Shown here: piece by piece, positions 8,181-16,896 of the stretch | How positions within the stretch are numbered: the stretch's first letter is position 1 | Layout: every line of letters starts with the position of its first letter | NCBI GenBank assembly: GCA_947381435.1 | Contig: CANCVE010000016.1 | Coordinates: 1-53,379 of the forward strand | Reading direction: 5' to 3' | Length of the DNA stretch: 53,379 nt | From: Chitinophagaceae bacterium | GTDB lineage: Bacteria > Bacteroidota > Bacteroidia > Chitinophagales > Chitinophagaceae | Notes under the pieces: generated by a model | What the model saw: only the letters and a program-made list of their open reading frames with translations | The model's database searches: none | What the model was told of the DNA's origin: nothing | Made by a program: the position numbers and the translations under genes

Positions 8181-10922
8181 TTAAATACTGAAAGCCATAT
8201 CAATAATCTCAGCCTGTTCTTTTGCATGAACCTTAGCATAACCTGTTGCTGTAGAAGCACTAGGGTTTCTGCTGATTACGCCAAAATTAATGCTCTTTAA
8301 ATTCATCTGAAGGAATGATGCCGCACCCATGTTTAATGGTTCTTCTTGTACCCAGAACCACATTGCTTTGCTATATTTTTTGCTTAATTCTTCCAATTGT
8401 TTGGTTGGCAAAGGATACAATTGTTCCAAACGAACTATTGCTAAATCCTCACGTGCTTCTTTCTGTTGTTTTTCAATCAACTCAAAAGATATCTTTCCAC
8501 TACAGAATAATACCTTTTTAACAGAACCTGCATCAGATATAGTAGCGTCATCTATCACCTCTTGGAAGCCTCCTTTTGAGAGTTCGCTGATATGACTAAA
8601 TGTAACAGGGTTACGAAGATTAGCTTTAGGAGAGAAGTTGATTAATGGTTTTCTGAAGTTCCAGGCTAATTGTCTTCTCAATAAATGGAAAAGATTGGCA
8701 GCCGAAGTAACATTTGTTACGATCATGTTTAGTTCAGCACACATCTGCAAGAACCTTTCAAGTCTTGCACTACTATGCTCGGGTCCCTGACCTTCATATC
8801 CATGTGGTAACAACATTACCAACCCATTTTGGCGTTGCCATTTTTGTTCGCCACCAGAAATAAACTGATCAATCATAGTTTGCGCTCCGTTACAGAAATC
8901 ACCAAACTGCGCTTCCCAAACAATTAATGCATTAGGATTTGCAAGACCATAGCCATATTCAAAGCCCAATACACCGTATTCGCTCAATAAAGAATTATAA
9001 ACTCTAAACTTAGCTTGTTCTTCTACAAAATGATTTAATCTATTGTATCCTTTATTAGTTTCTTCATCTCTTAGTACCGCATGACGATGACTAAATGTAC
9101 CTCTTTGCACATCTTGCCCACTCATCCGAACTATATTTCCCTCAAGTAGTAGAGAGCTGTAGGCCATCAACTCACCTGTAGCCCAATCTATTTTTTGTTC
9201 TGCTTCAAGAAGTTTAACCTTTTCTTGAATAAGCTTTTCAACTTTTTTAAGTGGCTTAAATGTTTCAGGCCATTTCATTAAACCATCAAACAAAAGCTTA
9301 GCAGTATCAGCACTAATAGCAGTAGAAGGGGAATAATCAAAATCAGCAGGTTTTGCTTTAGTCATACTTTCCCACACAATCTCTGGCTTTTGCTGTTTGT
9401 AAGGTAAAGGAGATTGCTTTACTTCATCAAGTCTTTCTTGCAAATCTGCCCAGAATTTCTTTTCCATATCCTTAGCCAAGTCTTGAGCATCGGCTTCTCC
9501 ATTTTCCAACAAGAACTTTATATATTGTTCACGTGGATTAGCATGCTTATCTATAAGTGCATACAATTGAGGTTGCGTGTATTTTGGATCGTCACCTTCG
9601 TTATGACCGTGCTTACGGTAGCATACCATGTCAATAAAGATATCTTTATTAAACTCTTGACGGTATCTAGCTGCAATTTCCGCACAACGTACCACCGCTT
9701 CTGCATCATCGCCATTAACGTGTAATACAGGAGCCTGAACCATTGCTGCAACAGAAGTACAGTAATCGGCAGTCCTTGCATCTTCGAAATCTGTAGTGAA
9801 TCCAATCTGGTTATTAATTACAAAATGAATCGTACCTCCAGTATAGTATCCTTGCAGGTTACTCATTTGTAATACTTCGTAAACAATACCCTGACCAGCT
9901 ACAGATGCATCACCATGTATCAAAACAGGCAATATCTTATCAAAGTTACTGTCGTATAAAACATCTGCTTTAGCCCTAGCAAACCCAACAACAACAGGGT
10001 CTACGGCTTCCAAATGTGAAGGATTAGGCATTAATTTAAGATGAATTTCCTTGTTATTAGGGGTAACCAATTCACTACCAAAACCCATGTGATACTTTAC
10101 ATCACCACTACCCATGGTTTGATCCATGACAGCAGTACCTTCAAATTCACTGAAAATTTGTTCGTAGGTTTTACCTAAAATATTAGCAAGAACATTCAAT
10201 CGACCACGATGTGCCATACCTACAACTACTTCCTTAACATCGTAGTCAGCTGCTGTATTAATGATTGCATCCAAAGCTGCAATAGTAGTTTCCCCTCCTT
10301 CTAGTGAAAACCTTTTTTGACCTATATATTTTGTGTGAAGGAACTTTTCAAAGATTACACCTTGATTTAGTTTTTCTAGAATCCTTCTTTTCTTATCAAG
10401 TCCAATTGGGGTAAAGAAGTTTTTCTCTAGTTCATTGGTGATCCAGTCAACTTTTGTTTGGTCACTTATATATTTAAATTCTACACCAACGTGGTTTGCA
10501 TAAACCTTTTGTAAATGAGAAAGAATGTTTCTCAATGAAGTAGCACCTAGACCAATAATGTTACCAGACTGAAAAACTGTATCCAAATCGTTGTCTGATA
10601 ATCCAAAGAAAGAAAGTTCTAAGTTGGCACCACGATCCTTTCTTGTTCTTATTGGGTTTGTCTTCGCCAATAAATGCCCTTTATTTCTATACCCAAGAAT
10701 CAACCGATAAACCCTTATCTCCTTCATCCAGTCAATAGATTCTGAGGAAACAGAACTACTAGCTGCTCCAACATTTGCAGTTCCATTAACTACTGCAAAG
10801 TCAAAACCTTCGAAGAATTTCTTCAGGTCTGCATCAATACTATTGGGATCTTTTAAAAAATCTTGATAAAGACTTTCAATGAAACTTGGGTGAGAGTTGG
10901 TGATGTACGAGAAATCCTTCAT
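8181..10922 (-). CDS. sucA: 2-oxoglutarate dehydrogenase E1
   Basis: Thiamine-diphosphate-dependent decarboxylase component of the TCA-cycle 2-oxoglutarate dehydrogenase complex. Typical segments are an N-terminal E2-interacting stretch (SFIESLYQDFLKDP), GMAHRGRLNVLAN, HGDASVAGQGIVYE, GFTTDFEDARTADYC, GQDVQRGTFSHRHAVL and LPHGYEGQGPEHSSARLERF. I start at the ATG at 10922 (913 residues): the sequence MKDFSYITNSHPSF begins like other Bacteroidota E1 proteins, whereas the extension to 10967 is a lysine/asparagine-rich stretch lying in the divergent promoter region shared with rpsT. It is first in the operon with sucB. Confidence 0.96.
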   Translation of the reverse strand: MKDFSYITNSHPSFIESLYQDFLKDPNSIDADLKKFFEGFDFAVVNGTANVGAASSSVSSESIDWMKEIRVYRLILGYRNKGHLLAKTNPIRTRKDRGANLELSFFGLSDNDLDTVFQSGNIIGLGATSLRNILSHLQKVYANHVGVEFKYISDQTKVDWITNELEKNFFTPIGLDKKRRILEKLNQGVIFEKFLHTKYIGQKRFSLEGGETTIAALDAIINTAADYDVKEVVVGMAHRGRLNVLANILGKTYEQIFSEFEGTAVMDQTMGSGDVKYHMGFGSELVTPNNKEIHLKLMPNPSHLEAVDPVVVGFARAKADVLYDSNFDKILPVLIHGDASVAGQGIVYEVLQMSNLQGYYTGGTIHFVINNQIGFTTDFEDARTADYCTSVAAMVQAPVLHVNGDDAEAVVRCAEIAARYRQEFNKDIFIDMVCYRKHGHNEGDDPKYTQPQLYALIDKHANPREQYIKFLLENGEADAQDLAKDMEKKFWADLQERLDEVKQSPLPYKQQKPEIVWESMTKAKPADFDYSPSTAISADTAKLLFDGLMKWPETFKPLKKVEKLIQEKVKLLEAEQKIDWATGELMAYSSLLLEGNIVRMSGQDVQRGTFSHRHAVLRDEETNKGYNRLNHFVEEQAKFRVYNSLLSEYGVLGFEYGYGLANPNALIVWEAQFGDFCNGAQTMIDQFISGGEQKWQRQNGLVMLLPHGYEGQGPEHSSARLERFLQMCAELNMIVTNVTSAANLFHLLRRQLAWNFRKPLINFSPKANLRNPVTFSHISELSKGGFQEVIDDATISDAGSVKKVLFCSGKISFELIEKQQKEAREDLAIVRLEQLYPLPTKQLEELSKKYSKAMWFWVQEEPLNMGAASFLQMNLKSINFGVISRNPSASTATGYAKVHAKEQAEIIDMAFSI

Positions 10923-11072
10923 TTTTGCCCTATTATTCTTCTTTAATTTAAAATTTTTTTTTTGCAAATATCGTATAACAAACTAAAGCAGTAACATTAT
11001 TTATCCTCCTTTTTGAAAATTTTTAAATAACGTTTTCGTCAAACAAAAGGTCGGAAAATATTTTTTAATAAA

Positions 11073-11106
11073 TATTTTTGCAATCCAAAAGATAACCCTA
11101 CATTTG
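11073..11106 (+). promoter_or_regulatory. rpsT promoter
   Basis: TACATTTG (11099-11106) is a perfect -7 match, with TTTG ending at 11080 and 18 bp between them. The upstream TATTTTTG (11073-11080) is itself a -7-like box, so a second start is possible. The ATG is 20 bp downstream of the main box. Confidence 0.75.
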
Positions 11107-11126
11107 CAATCCGAAAATTTTAGTAT

Positions 11127-11390
11127 ATGGCAAATCATAAGGCAACCAAGAAGGATACAAGGCAAGCTGCCAAACGCAGAGATAGTAACCGTTATTATGG
11201 CAAGACTACTCGTAATGCAATTCGTGACTTGAAAACAACAGTTGGTACTGCTGAATTTACTGACAAACTACCAAATGTAGTTTCTATGATAGACAAACTT
11301 GCAAAAAGAGGTATCATACACAAGAACAAAGCTGCAAACTTAAAAAGCAAATTAGCTAAAAAAGCAAATGCAGAAAAAGCGGTTGCTTAA
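11127..11390 (+). CDS. rpsT: 30S ribosomal protein bS20
   Basis: Small-subunit primary-binding ribosomal protein, 87 residues, highly basic and helical. It begins [18 protein letters not shown] and contains the family NAIRDLKT and [16 protein letters not shown] segments. It is a single-gene unit with its own strong promoter and an intrinsic terminator, divergent from sucA. Confidence 0.97.
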   Translation: MANHKATKKDTRQAAKRRDSNRYYGKTTRNAIRDLKTTVGTAEFTDKLPNVVSMIDKLAKRGIIHKNKAANLKSKLAKKANAEKAVA

Positions 11391-11416
11391 TTAAGTTTAT
11401 CACAGTTTTACATTAA

Positions 11417-11450
11417 AACGTTCAATTATTAGCTAATTGAACGTTTTTTT
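11417..11450 (+). terminator. rpsT intrinsic terminator
   Basis: Stem AACGTTCAATTA ... TAATTGAACGTT followed by a run of T residues, 26 bp after the rpsT stop codon. Confidence 0.9.
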
Positions 11451-11484
11451 ATGCACATTATCAAACAAATTAAGAAAAAGTAAA

Positions 11485-11527
11485 AACAAAAGAGCAATAG
11501 ACAACGTGCATCTATTGCTCTTTTGTT
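11485..11527 (-). terminator. Terminator of the 68-residue gene
   Basis: Perfect 17-bp stem (AACAAAAGAGCAATAGA and its complement) with a 9-nt loop. On the minus strand it is followed by a T-rich tract. It lies downstream of the small gene at 11571-11777, which supports that gene being expressed. Confidence 0.85.
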
Positions 11528-11570
11528 AACATTTGGAATCGATTATAATAAACTTGTTTTGAAGTTATAT

Positions 11571-11777
11571 TTAGAAAGAAACTAAGTTAAGTGCATTTTT
11601 ATGTGCATACTCTTTTGCTTCCTCTTCGGTATCAAAAAACACATAAAGCATTTCAAAATCCTCAATGCTAATCAATTGGTAGATTTTAAGTGCCCCCTTT
11701 CCCGTCGGTCTTATAAAATACCCCTTAGCCTTATCCTTTTCATTCTTCATCTTCTCGTCATTTAGATTTGATGCCAT
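11571..11777 (-). CDS. Hypothetical small protein, 68 residues
   Basis: Not recognised. It is a small charged protein with a disordered N-terminus (MASNLNDEKMKNEKDKAKG) followed by a compact alpha/beta segment (FIRPTGKGALKIYQLI, EMLYVFFDTEEEAKEYAHKNA). The latter resembles small single-domain proteins in which a strand pair packs on one helix. Support for a real gene comes from its own perfect terminator, protein-like composition and an intergenic gap either side. An internal Met at residue 10 is an alternative start. Confidence 0.65.
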   Translation of the reverse strand: MASNLNDEKMKNEKDKAKGYFIRPTGKGALKIYQLISIEDFEMLYVFFDTEEEAKEYAHKNALNLVSF

Positions 11778-11816
11778 AGCACTTTCTTTTAATCATGTAA
11801 AGATGCAAAAAAATAT

Positions 11817-11845
11817 AATAGGGTGTAGTATATCCACACCCTATT
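11817..11845 (-). terminator. ribBA intrinsic terminator
   Basis: Stem AATAGGGTGT / ACACCCTATT; on the minus strand it is followed by ATATTTTTTTG. It lies 26 bp beyond the ribBA stop. Confidence 0.85.
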
Positions 11846-11871
11846 GTGAATAAATAATTTCGCTTTACTAC

Positions 11872-13071
11872 TTATCCTAATATTTCATGCCCCATTTTAT
11901 CTCTCTTTGTTCTTAAATACTTTTCATTATACTGATTAGGCTTTATTTCTATTGGAACAATCTCAACTATTTCTAATCCATACCCTTTTAGTGCAGCTCT
12001 TTTTTTAGGGTTGTTACTCATTAGTTTCAGTTTAGTTACACCAAGTAGTTTTAACATTTGAGCCCCAACACCATAATCTCTTTCATCCATAGCAAAACCT
12101 AGATGAAGATTGGCTTCAACTGTATCCATTCCCTCTTCTTGAAGTTTGTAGGCCTTTAATTTATTTAGTAATCCAATCCCCCTGCCCTCTTGGTTCATAT
12201 AAAGAATAACACCTTTTCCCTCGGCCTCAATCATCTGCATAGCTTTATGCAATTGTTCCCCACAGTCGCATCTAAAACTGGCTAATATATCACCCGTAAA
12301 GCAACTACTATGCACTCTCGTAAGTACAGGCTCATCTTTTTCCCACTCCCCTTTTATCATTGCTAGATGTTCTGCATTACTACTCTTGTCTTTGTAAGCC
12401 ACTAATTTAAAATGACCATATTTTGTTGGCATATCCACCCTAACTTGTTCTTCAACTAAACTATCAATAGCCAACCGGTATTCGATCAAATCTTTAATAG
12501 AAATAATTTTTAAACTGAACTTTTCGGCTATCTTTTTTAATTGTGGCAGCCTTGCCATTGTTCCATCTTCATTCATTACCTCAACCAAAACTCCAGCAGA
12601 TTCATAACCAGCCAATCTTGCCAAATCAATAGTCGCTTCGGTATGTCCTGTTCTGCGAAGAACACCGCCCGTCTTTGCAATTAAAGGAAAAATATGTCCA
12701 GGTCTCCCTAAGTCTGTTGGTTTGGTTTCAGGATTAATCAATGCAAGTATAGTTTTAGACCGGTCTGATGCCGATATTCCTGTAGATGTATCTGGAGAAA
12801 TAAGGTCTACAGAAACTGTAAAAGCTGTTTCGTGTAGTGAAGTATTAGAACTTACCATTGGAGTCAAGTCTAACTCTAAACATCTTTCTTCGGTTAATGC
12901 AATACAAATCAGCCCTCTTCCTTCTTTGCTCATAAAGTTAATGGCTTCTGGTGTTGCATAACGTGCTGCCATAATAAAATCGCCTTCATTTTCACGATCC
13001 TCATCATCCACCACAATCACCATTTCGCCCCTTCTTATCGCCTCAATTCCTTCTTCTATTTTATCTAACAT
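11872..13071 (-). CDS. ribBA: Bifunctional DHBP synthase / GTP cyclohydrolase II
   Basis: Makes both riboflavin precursors: 3,4-dihydroxy-2-butanone 4-phosphate from ribulose 5-phosphate (N-terminal RibB domain, about 1-200) and the pyrimidine intermediate from GTP (RibA domain, about 205-399). RibB motifs are [11 protein letters not shown] and [16 protein letters not shown]. RibA has the zinc cysteines C257, C268 and C270 ([20 protein letters not shown]) and the NQEGRGIGL substrate loop. Both halves look intact, so both activities are expected. I found no FMN riboswitch upstream. It sits alone with its own terminator. Confidence 0.97.
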   Translation of the reverse strand: MLDKIEEGIEAIRRGEMVIVVDDEDRENEGDFIMAARYATPEAINFMSKEGRGLICIALTEERCLELDLTPMVSSNTSLHETAFTVSVDLISPDTSTGISASDRSKTILALINPETKPTDLGRPGHIFPLIAKTGGVLRRTGHTEATIDLARLAGYESAGVLVEVMNEDGTMARLPQLKKIAEKFSLKIISIKDLIEYRLAIDSLVEEQVRVDMPTKYGHFKLVAYKDKSSNAEHLAMIKGEWEKDEPVLTRVHSSCFTGDILASFRCDCGEQLHKAMQMIEAEGKGVILYMNQEGRGIGLLNKLKAYKLQEEGMDTVEANLHLGFAMDERDYGVGAQMLKLLGVTKLKLMSNNPKKRAALKGYGLEIVEIVPIEIKPNQYNEKYLRTKRDKMGHEILG

Positions 13072-13296
13072 TTAAAAAAATTTTTGTAAAAGTATGACAC
13101 GCCACTTAAAGTGCATGCCTGAGTTATATGAATTACATTTATCGTAACAGAAGGTTTTATCTTCTAGACTAAAAGACTAGATATTTTCAAATCGCATATC
13201 TAGTGATTACATGATTTCAGCCTATCAACAAAATACATATCATAGTACTTTCGAAAGAGAGAAGTACAATCTTAATTGAATTATTGTAAAATAAAA

Positions 13297-13322
13297 AAGC
13301 TCCTGAAATGAATCAGGAGCTT
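13297..13322 (-). terminator. Terminator after tRNA-Leu
   Basis: Stem AAGCTCCTGA / TCAGGAGCTT with a 6-nt loop, followed by a T run on the minus strand, just 3' of the tRNA gene. Confidence 0.88.
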
Positions 13323-13327
13323 TTAAG

Positions 13328-13411
13328 TGCCCAGAACAGGAATCGAACCTGCACATCCTTGCGAACGGCAGATTTTGAGTCTGCTGCGTCTACCAATTCC
13401 GCCATCTGGGC
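13328..13411 (-). tRNA. tRNA-Leu(CAA)
   Basis: Minus-strand cloverleaf. The acceptor stem is GCCCAGA / TCTGGGC with discriminator A and no encoded CCA. The D arm contains GGTAGACGC. The anticodon stem GCAGA/TCTGC closes the loop CTCAAAA, giving anticodon CAA (codon UUG). There is a class II variable arm, and the T loop is TTCGATT. The long variable arm fits leucine. It is followed by its own terminator. Confidence 0.95.
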
Positions 13412-13513
13412 GTCTCGAATCGGGGTGCAAATATAGGGGTATTTCTGTCAAATTACAAAGTGATAATATTTATTTTCAAAATCAATTTATCATCTTTTAC
13501 AATCCAGTTGCAT

Positions 13514-14020
13514 TTATACCTGTGTCTCCATCCTATCTAAATACTTTTTCTTAAAATAATACTCTTTTACTTGCAACAACTCTTCTTGGGTAGAAATACC
13601 TTCCTTATAATGCTCCACAATGCTTTTAACAGGCTCATATATTACTATTTTAAGGTTGGCTATTTCATCTTTAATTGATTGCAACAGACTCTCATCCCCT
13701 TCCATTTTTGCGTCCATCAATTGCTCATTCACGTCCATCACACCCATCAAAAAGTCTTTAGGAAGTTGGTATTTCTCATCCTCTTCTAGCAATCCTTTCA
13801 ACTCCAATACATACTTTATAGTGTCACTTGCATCATTGAATACCTTGAAAGCTTTATTAAGTAGTGCAGATTTCTCTAATACTTCTGATTGTTCTTCTTC
13901 TGATGATTGAGAATAAAAGTCAGGATGATATTTTCTGCTCAATTCATAAAACTTACTTCTAATACTGTCCTTATCTACAGAAAGACTAATGGGAATATCG
14001 AATAACTCAAAATAATTCAT
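13514..14020 (-). CDS. hscB: Fe-S cluster co-chaperone HscB (J-domain)
   Basis: DnaJ-type co-chaperone that delivers IscU-type scaffolds to HscA for Fe-S cluster transfer. The 168 residues have an N-terminal J domain with HPD at 32-34 (SRKYHPDFY) and the C-terminal three-helix domain beginning at about residue 85 with LPKDFLMGVMDVNEQLMDAK, which binds the scaffold. It lies 64 bp downstream of bioB on the same strand; pairing with an Fe-S enzyme gene is sensible. No hscA or iscU is visible here. Confidence 0.9.
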   Translation of the reverse strand: MNYFELFDIPISLSVDKDSIRSKFYELSRKYHPDFYSQSSEEEQSEVLEKSALLNKAFKVFNDASDTIKYVLELKGLLEEDEKYQLPKDFLMGVMDVNEQLMDAKMEGDESLLQSIKDEIANLKIVIYEPVKSIVEHYKEGISTQEELLQVKEYYFKKKYLDRMETQV

Positions 14021-14084
14021 AATTCTGTTTGTTGCAAAAAGTGTTTGTTCTTAGCTGATACACCATTTATAAACTCTCTACTCT

Positions 14085-15077
14085 TTATGCTTCAACCATT
14101 TCTCTCAAGTATGCTTTCTCCTCTTTAAATGCTTTTCTTGGTTGCAAACCTAGTAACTGAAACATGCTGTTATCCTCATCAAAACTTGGGTTTGGCGTAG
14201 TTAATAGTTTGTCTCCAGCAAAGATTGAATTTGCTCCAGCCATAAAGCATAGTGCTTGTTCTGAAATACTCATATCTGTACGACCAGCACTTAACCTAAC
14301 CATCGTAGCAGGCATTAAAACTCTTGCAGTTGCAATCATTCTTACCATATCCCAAATATCTACTTTTTCATTGGTTGCCAATGGAGTTCCTTTTATAGGA
14401 ACCAATGCATTGATAGGAACACTTTCTGGATGCGTTTCCATTGTTGCCAATGTGTGCAACATCTTAATCCTATCTTGGTGGGTTTCTCCTAAACCAATAA
14501 TACCTCCACAACAAACAGAAACACCTGCTTTACGCACATTATCCAACGTTTCTATTCTGTCTTCAAAGGTTCTAGTAGTTATAATTTCTTCATAATGTTC
14601 TTTGCTAGTATCTAGGTTATGGTTATATGCATATAAACCCGCATCTGCCAATTTTTTTGCTTGTGTTTCAGTAAGCATACCCAGTGTACAGCATACTTCC
14701 ATCCCCAATTCATTTACTCCTTTTACCATATCTAATACACGGTCAAAATCGCGGTTATCTCTTACTTCTCTCCATGCTGCCCCCATACAAAAACGGGTAC
14801 TACCAGCATCTTTTGCTTTCTGGGCATATTGCAACACGTCATCTTTTTTCATCAAAGCCTGAACTTCTACACCTGTATCATATCTGGCTGCTTGCGGACA
14901 ATAGGCACAATCTTCACTGCAACCACCTGTTTTGATACTTAATAATGTACACACTTGCACTTCGGCAGTATCATTGTATTTTCTGTGTAATGTAGCCGCT
15001 TTGTAAATCAATTCTAATAATGGGGTATCATAAACTTCTTTAATTTCTCCCAAAGTCCAATTATTTCTTATATCCAT
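14085..15077 (-). CDS. bioB: Biotin synthase
   Basis: Radical-SAM enzyme inserting sulphur into dethiobiotin. The radical-SAM cysteines are C53, C57 and C60 in GCSEDCAYC. Other family signatures are [50 protein letters not shown] and the [10 protein letters not shown] arginine motif. I start at the ATG at 15077 (330 residues, MDIRNNWT); the frame extends to 15107, but a -7 box (15105-15112) overlaps that extension. Probably co-transcribed with hscB downstream. Confidence 0.97.
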   Translation of the reverse strand: MDIRNNWTLGEIKEVYDTPLLELIYKAATLHRKYNDTAEVQVCTLLSIKTGGCSEDCAYCPQAARYDTGVEVQALMKKDDVLQYAQKAKDAGSTRFCMGAAWREVRDNRDFDRVLDMVKGVNELGMEVCCTLGMLTETQAKKLADAGLYAYNHNLDTSKEHYEEIITTRTFEDRIETLDNVRKAGVSVCCGGIIGLGETHQDRIKMLHTLATMETHPESVPINALVPIKGTPLATNEKVDIWDMVRMIATARVLMPATMVRLSAGRTDMSISEQALCFMAGANSIFAGDKLLTTPNPSFDEDNSMFQLLGLQPRKAFKEEKAYLREMVEA

Positions 15078-15104
15078 TTTCGTTATTTTAAAAAATTCAA
15101 GGCG

Positions 15105-15112
15105 CAAAGTTA
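15105..15112 (-). promoter_or_regulatory. bioB -7 promoter box
   Basis: On the minus strand TAACTTTG matches TAnnTTTG, 27 bp upstream of the ATG at 15077. It overlaps the first unit of the adjacent heptamer array. No TTTG lies at the -33 position. Confidence 0.6.
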
Positions 15113-15253
15113 GTGGTTAGTTGTTAGGGATTAGTTATTAGGGGATAAGAAAAACCATAGAGAAGGAAGCTAACTGCCTTATATCGTAAAATTAATTTGA
15201 TTTCTAATTTACCCACTAATAACTAATATCTACCCACTTACAACTAACCTCTT
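15109..15253. repeat. Two-armed heptamer array between rlmB and bioB
   Basis: Left arm 15109-15150: six 7-bp units in register (GTTAGTG, GTTAGTT, GTTAGGG, ATTAGTT, ATTAGGG, GATAAGA). Right arm 15212-15253: six units in the complementary sense (CCCACTA, ATAACTA, ATATCTA, CCCACTT, ACAACTA, ACCTCTT). A 61-bp non-repetitive spacer lies between. The right arm encodes the last codons and stop of rlmB, and the left arm reaches the bioB -7 box. Confidence 0.88.
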
Positions 15254-15979
15254 TTTCATTGTTTCGTATAATATTATTCCGGCGGCAACTGATACATTGA
15301 ATGAATCGAACTTTGTAACCATCGGAATTGAGAAAAAAGCATCTGCTGCTTTGGCCAAATAAGTTTGAACACCTCTTTCTTCATTACCCATTATCACACA
15401 ACAAGGCTCATTTAATGGTAATTCGTATATTTTCTTTTCCGCTTTCATTTCGCTTGTAAATACTGCAATTCCTTTTTCGCGTAATGTATCTACTGCCTTG
15501 ATTAAACTGTTTACACGCACGACATCTATGTGTTCTAAGGCACCTGCACTGCTTTTCATGGCTTCTTCGTTTAATGCTCCTACACCTTTATCTGGAATAA
15601 TTATGGCTTGAGCTCCACAACAATGGGCACTTCTGGCTATGGCACCTATATTGCGTACATCTGTTATGCCATCAAGCATGATGAGCAAAGGAACTTCTCC
15701 TTTTTCTTCAATTTCTTTTAGTACTTCATCTAAATTTTTATATGCCACAATTGCTGCAAGTGCAATTACGCCTTGGTGATTGGCGCGCGTCATATAGTTT
15801 AGCTTTTCGGCAGGCACCATTTGTACAGGAATATCATATTCTTTAGACAATGCCCTTATCTGCGACATTACTTCGCCATTGGCATTCTTTTGTAATAATA
15901 TTTTATCTATCTCTCTTCCACTTTGCAACGCTTCTACCAATGGTTGCCTTCCAATTATTAATGAATCTTTCTTCGACAT
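15230..15979 (-). CDS. rlmB: 23S rRNA 2'-O-methyltransferase, RlmB/TrmH family
   Basis: SPOUT-class SAM-dependent RNA 2'-O-ribose methyltransferase, expected to act on 23S rRNA G2251. It has an N-terminal substrate-binding domain beginning IIGRQPLVEALQSG. The three SpoU motifs are present: TDVRNIGAIARSAHCCGA, CVIMGNEERGV and SIPMVTKFDSFNVSVAAG, the last two forming the trefoil knot. Length 249 is typical. The final residues (RLVVSG) and stop codon are encoded by the right arm of a heptamer repeat array, so the natural C-terminus seems to have been replaced by repeat sequence. Confidence 0.93.
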   Translation of the reverse strand: MSKKDSLIIGRQPLVEALQSGREIDKILLQKNANGEVMSQIRALSKEYDIPVQMVPAEKLNYMTRANHQGVIALAAIVAYKNLDEVLKEIEEKGEVPLLIMLDGITDVRNIGAIARSAHCCGAQAIIIPDKGVGALNEEAMKSSAGALEHIDVVRVNSLIKAVDTLREKGIAVFTSEMKAEKKIYELPLNEPCCVIMGNEERGVQTYLAKAADAFFSIPMVTKFDSFNVSVAAGIILYETMKKRLVVSG

Positions 15980-16180
15980 TTTGTAAAATTAATCGAAAAT
16001 AGTTACTACTCAGGGCTTTTTCACCACTTAAGAGTATAAAGATTTCTACGGTGAACACTAGAAATGTAGTTTATTGTTTTGTTTGAATTATAAAATGAGG
16101 AATCAAAATCTTAATGTCCTTCGTTTTTTCCAAGTTTTACAAGAGAGATACTACTGAATAGTAACTAGCATTCTGATATT

Positions 16181-16423
16181 TCAGATTCGGTTATTTTTTA
16201 ATAATGGCTTCAGTAAATCTTCTAGCCCATTTAGTTTTATTTCATAAATAGTTTCCAACATTACGCCCATCTTTCCCTTTGGAAAACCATTCCTTTTGTG
16301 CCATTCCAAGTAGAACATTGGTAATTTATAAATTATGGTGCCTTTATATTTTCCAAAAGGCATTTCCATGGTAGCAATCTGAACTAGTATGTCTCCGTTG
16401 GGTTGTGGGGAATTATTTAGCAT
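16181..16423 (-). CDS. DUF3820 family protein
   Basis: Eighty-residue protein of the DUF3820 (putative quorum-sensing-regulated virulence factor-like) family, recognised from MPFGKYKGTIIYKLPMFYL, KRNGFPKGKMG and YEIKLNGLEDLLKPL. The biochemical role is not established. The family core starts at about residue 20, so the internal Met near MEMPFGKYKG is an alternative start. It is a stand-alone gene between rlmB and a small membrane protein gene. Confidence 0.82.
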   Translation of the reverse strand: MLNNSPQPNGDILVQIATMEMPFGKYKGTIIYKLPMFYLEWHKRNGFPKGKMGVMLETIYEIKLNGLEDLLKPLLKNNRI

Positions 16424-16565
16424 AAAATATTCTGAGAATAAACTGATGAAAACCTAATTGAAGCTAATCATTAAACTTTTTTGAATTGAACATAATCATC
16501 AATCCAGCAGTTGTAACATTTCCAACACCGAAGAAAACAGACTCAAGTCTTGTACCTAAATTAAT

Positions 16566-16808
16566 TTACTTTTTGTCATAAACATCAAAGTCTCCTTGTT
16601 CTTTCCATAGTTTTCTTAAGTACCAAAAAGTAGCTGGCGTTCCTATTGCTAACCAAATATAAAAAATAATATTACCAATTTGCACCTTGCTTTCTATGTA
16701 GGCATAGCCCATCATAATACCAAAAGTAGAATTCATTCCCATCCAAAAGAGCACTAACCCGATTGTGTTTAAAATGCGTTTTAAAAATGCTGCTACTTCT
16801 GGATCCAT
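16566..16808 (-). CDS. Hypothetical two-TM membrane protein, 80 residues
   Basis: Not recognised. Two hydrophobic segments (about residues 12-34 and 44-62: TIGLVLFWMGMNSTFGIMMG and IGNIIFYIWLAIGTPATFW) are followed by a charged tail (LRKLWKEQGDFDVYDKK), consistent with a small inner-membrane protein. It lies downstream of the POT transporter on the same strand, separated by an 88-bp gap that is almost entirely a heptamer array. The array could terminate the transporter transcript, so co-expression is uncertain. Confidence 0.72.
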   Translation of the reverse strand: MDPEVAAFLKRILNTIGLVLFWMGMNSTFGIMMGYAYIESKVQIGNIIFYIWLAIGTPATFWYLRKLWKEQGDFDVYDKK

Positions 16809-16823
16809 TTATAATAAGTTTAG

Positions 16824-16893
16824 TTGTACGTTTTACGTTATGAGTTATACGTTTTTTGAATTTCTTAAAACGTATAAGTTACAACGTAAAACT
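16824..16893. repeat. Two-armed heptamer array downstream of the POT transporter
   Basis: Ten 7-bp units in perfect register: TTGTACG, TTTTACG, TTATGAG, TTATACG, TTTTTTG, AATTTCT, TAAAACG, TATAAGT, TACAACG, TAAAACT. The second half is the degenerate reverse complement of the first. It begins 16 bp upstream of the ATG at 16808 and ends 3 bp before the transporter stop codon. Confidence 0.9.
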
Positions 16894-16896
16894 CTC

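Noticed and set aside
13072-13296. FMN riboswitch upstream of ribBA
   Set aside because: The conserved RFN-element segments are not present; the region is plain A+T-rich spacer before the tRNA terminator.
16470-16565. Minus-strand frame of about 33 codons (GTRLESVFFGVGNVTTAGLM) just after the 80-residue gene
   Set aside because: It looks protein-like, but no start codon precedes the hydrophobic part and it is too short to assign; it may be a gene remnant.
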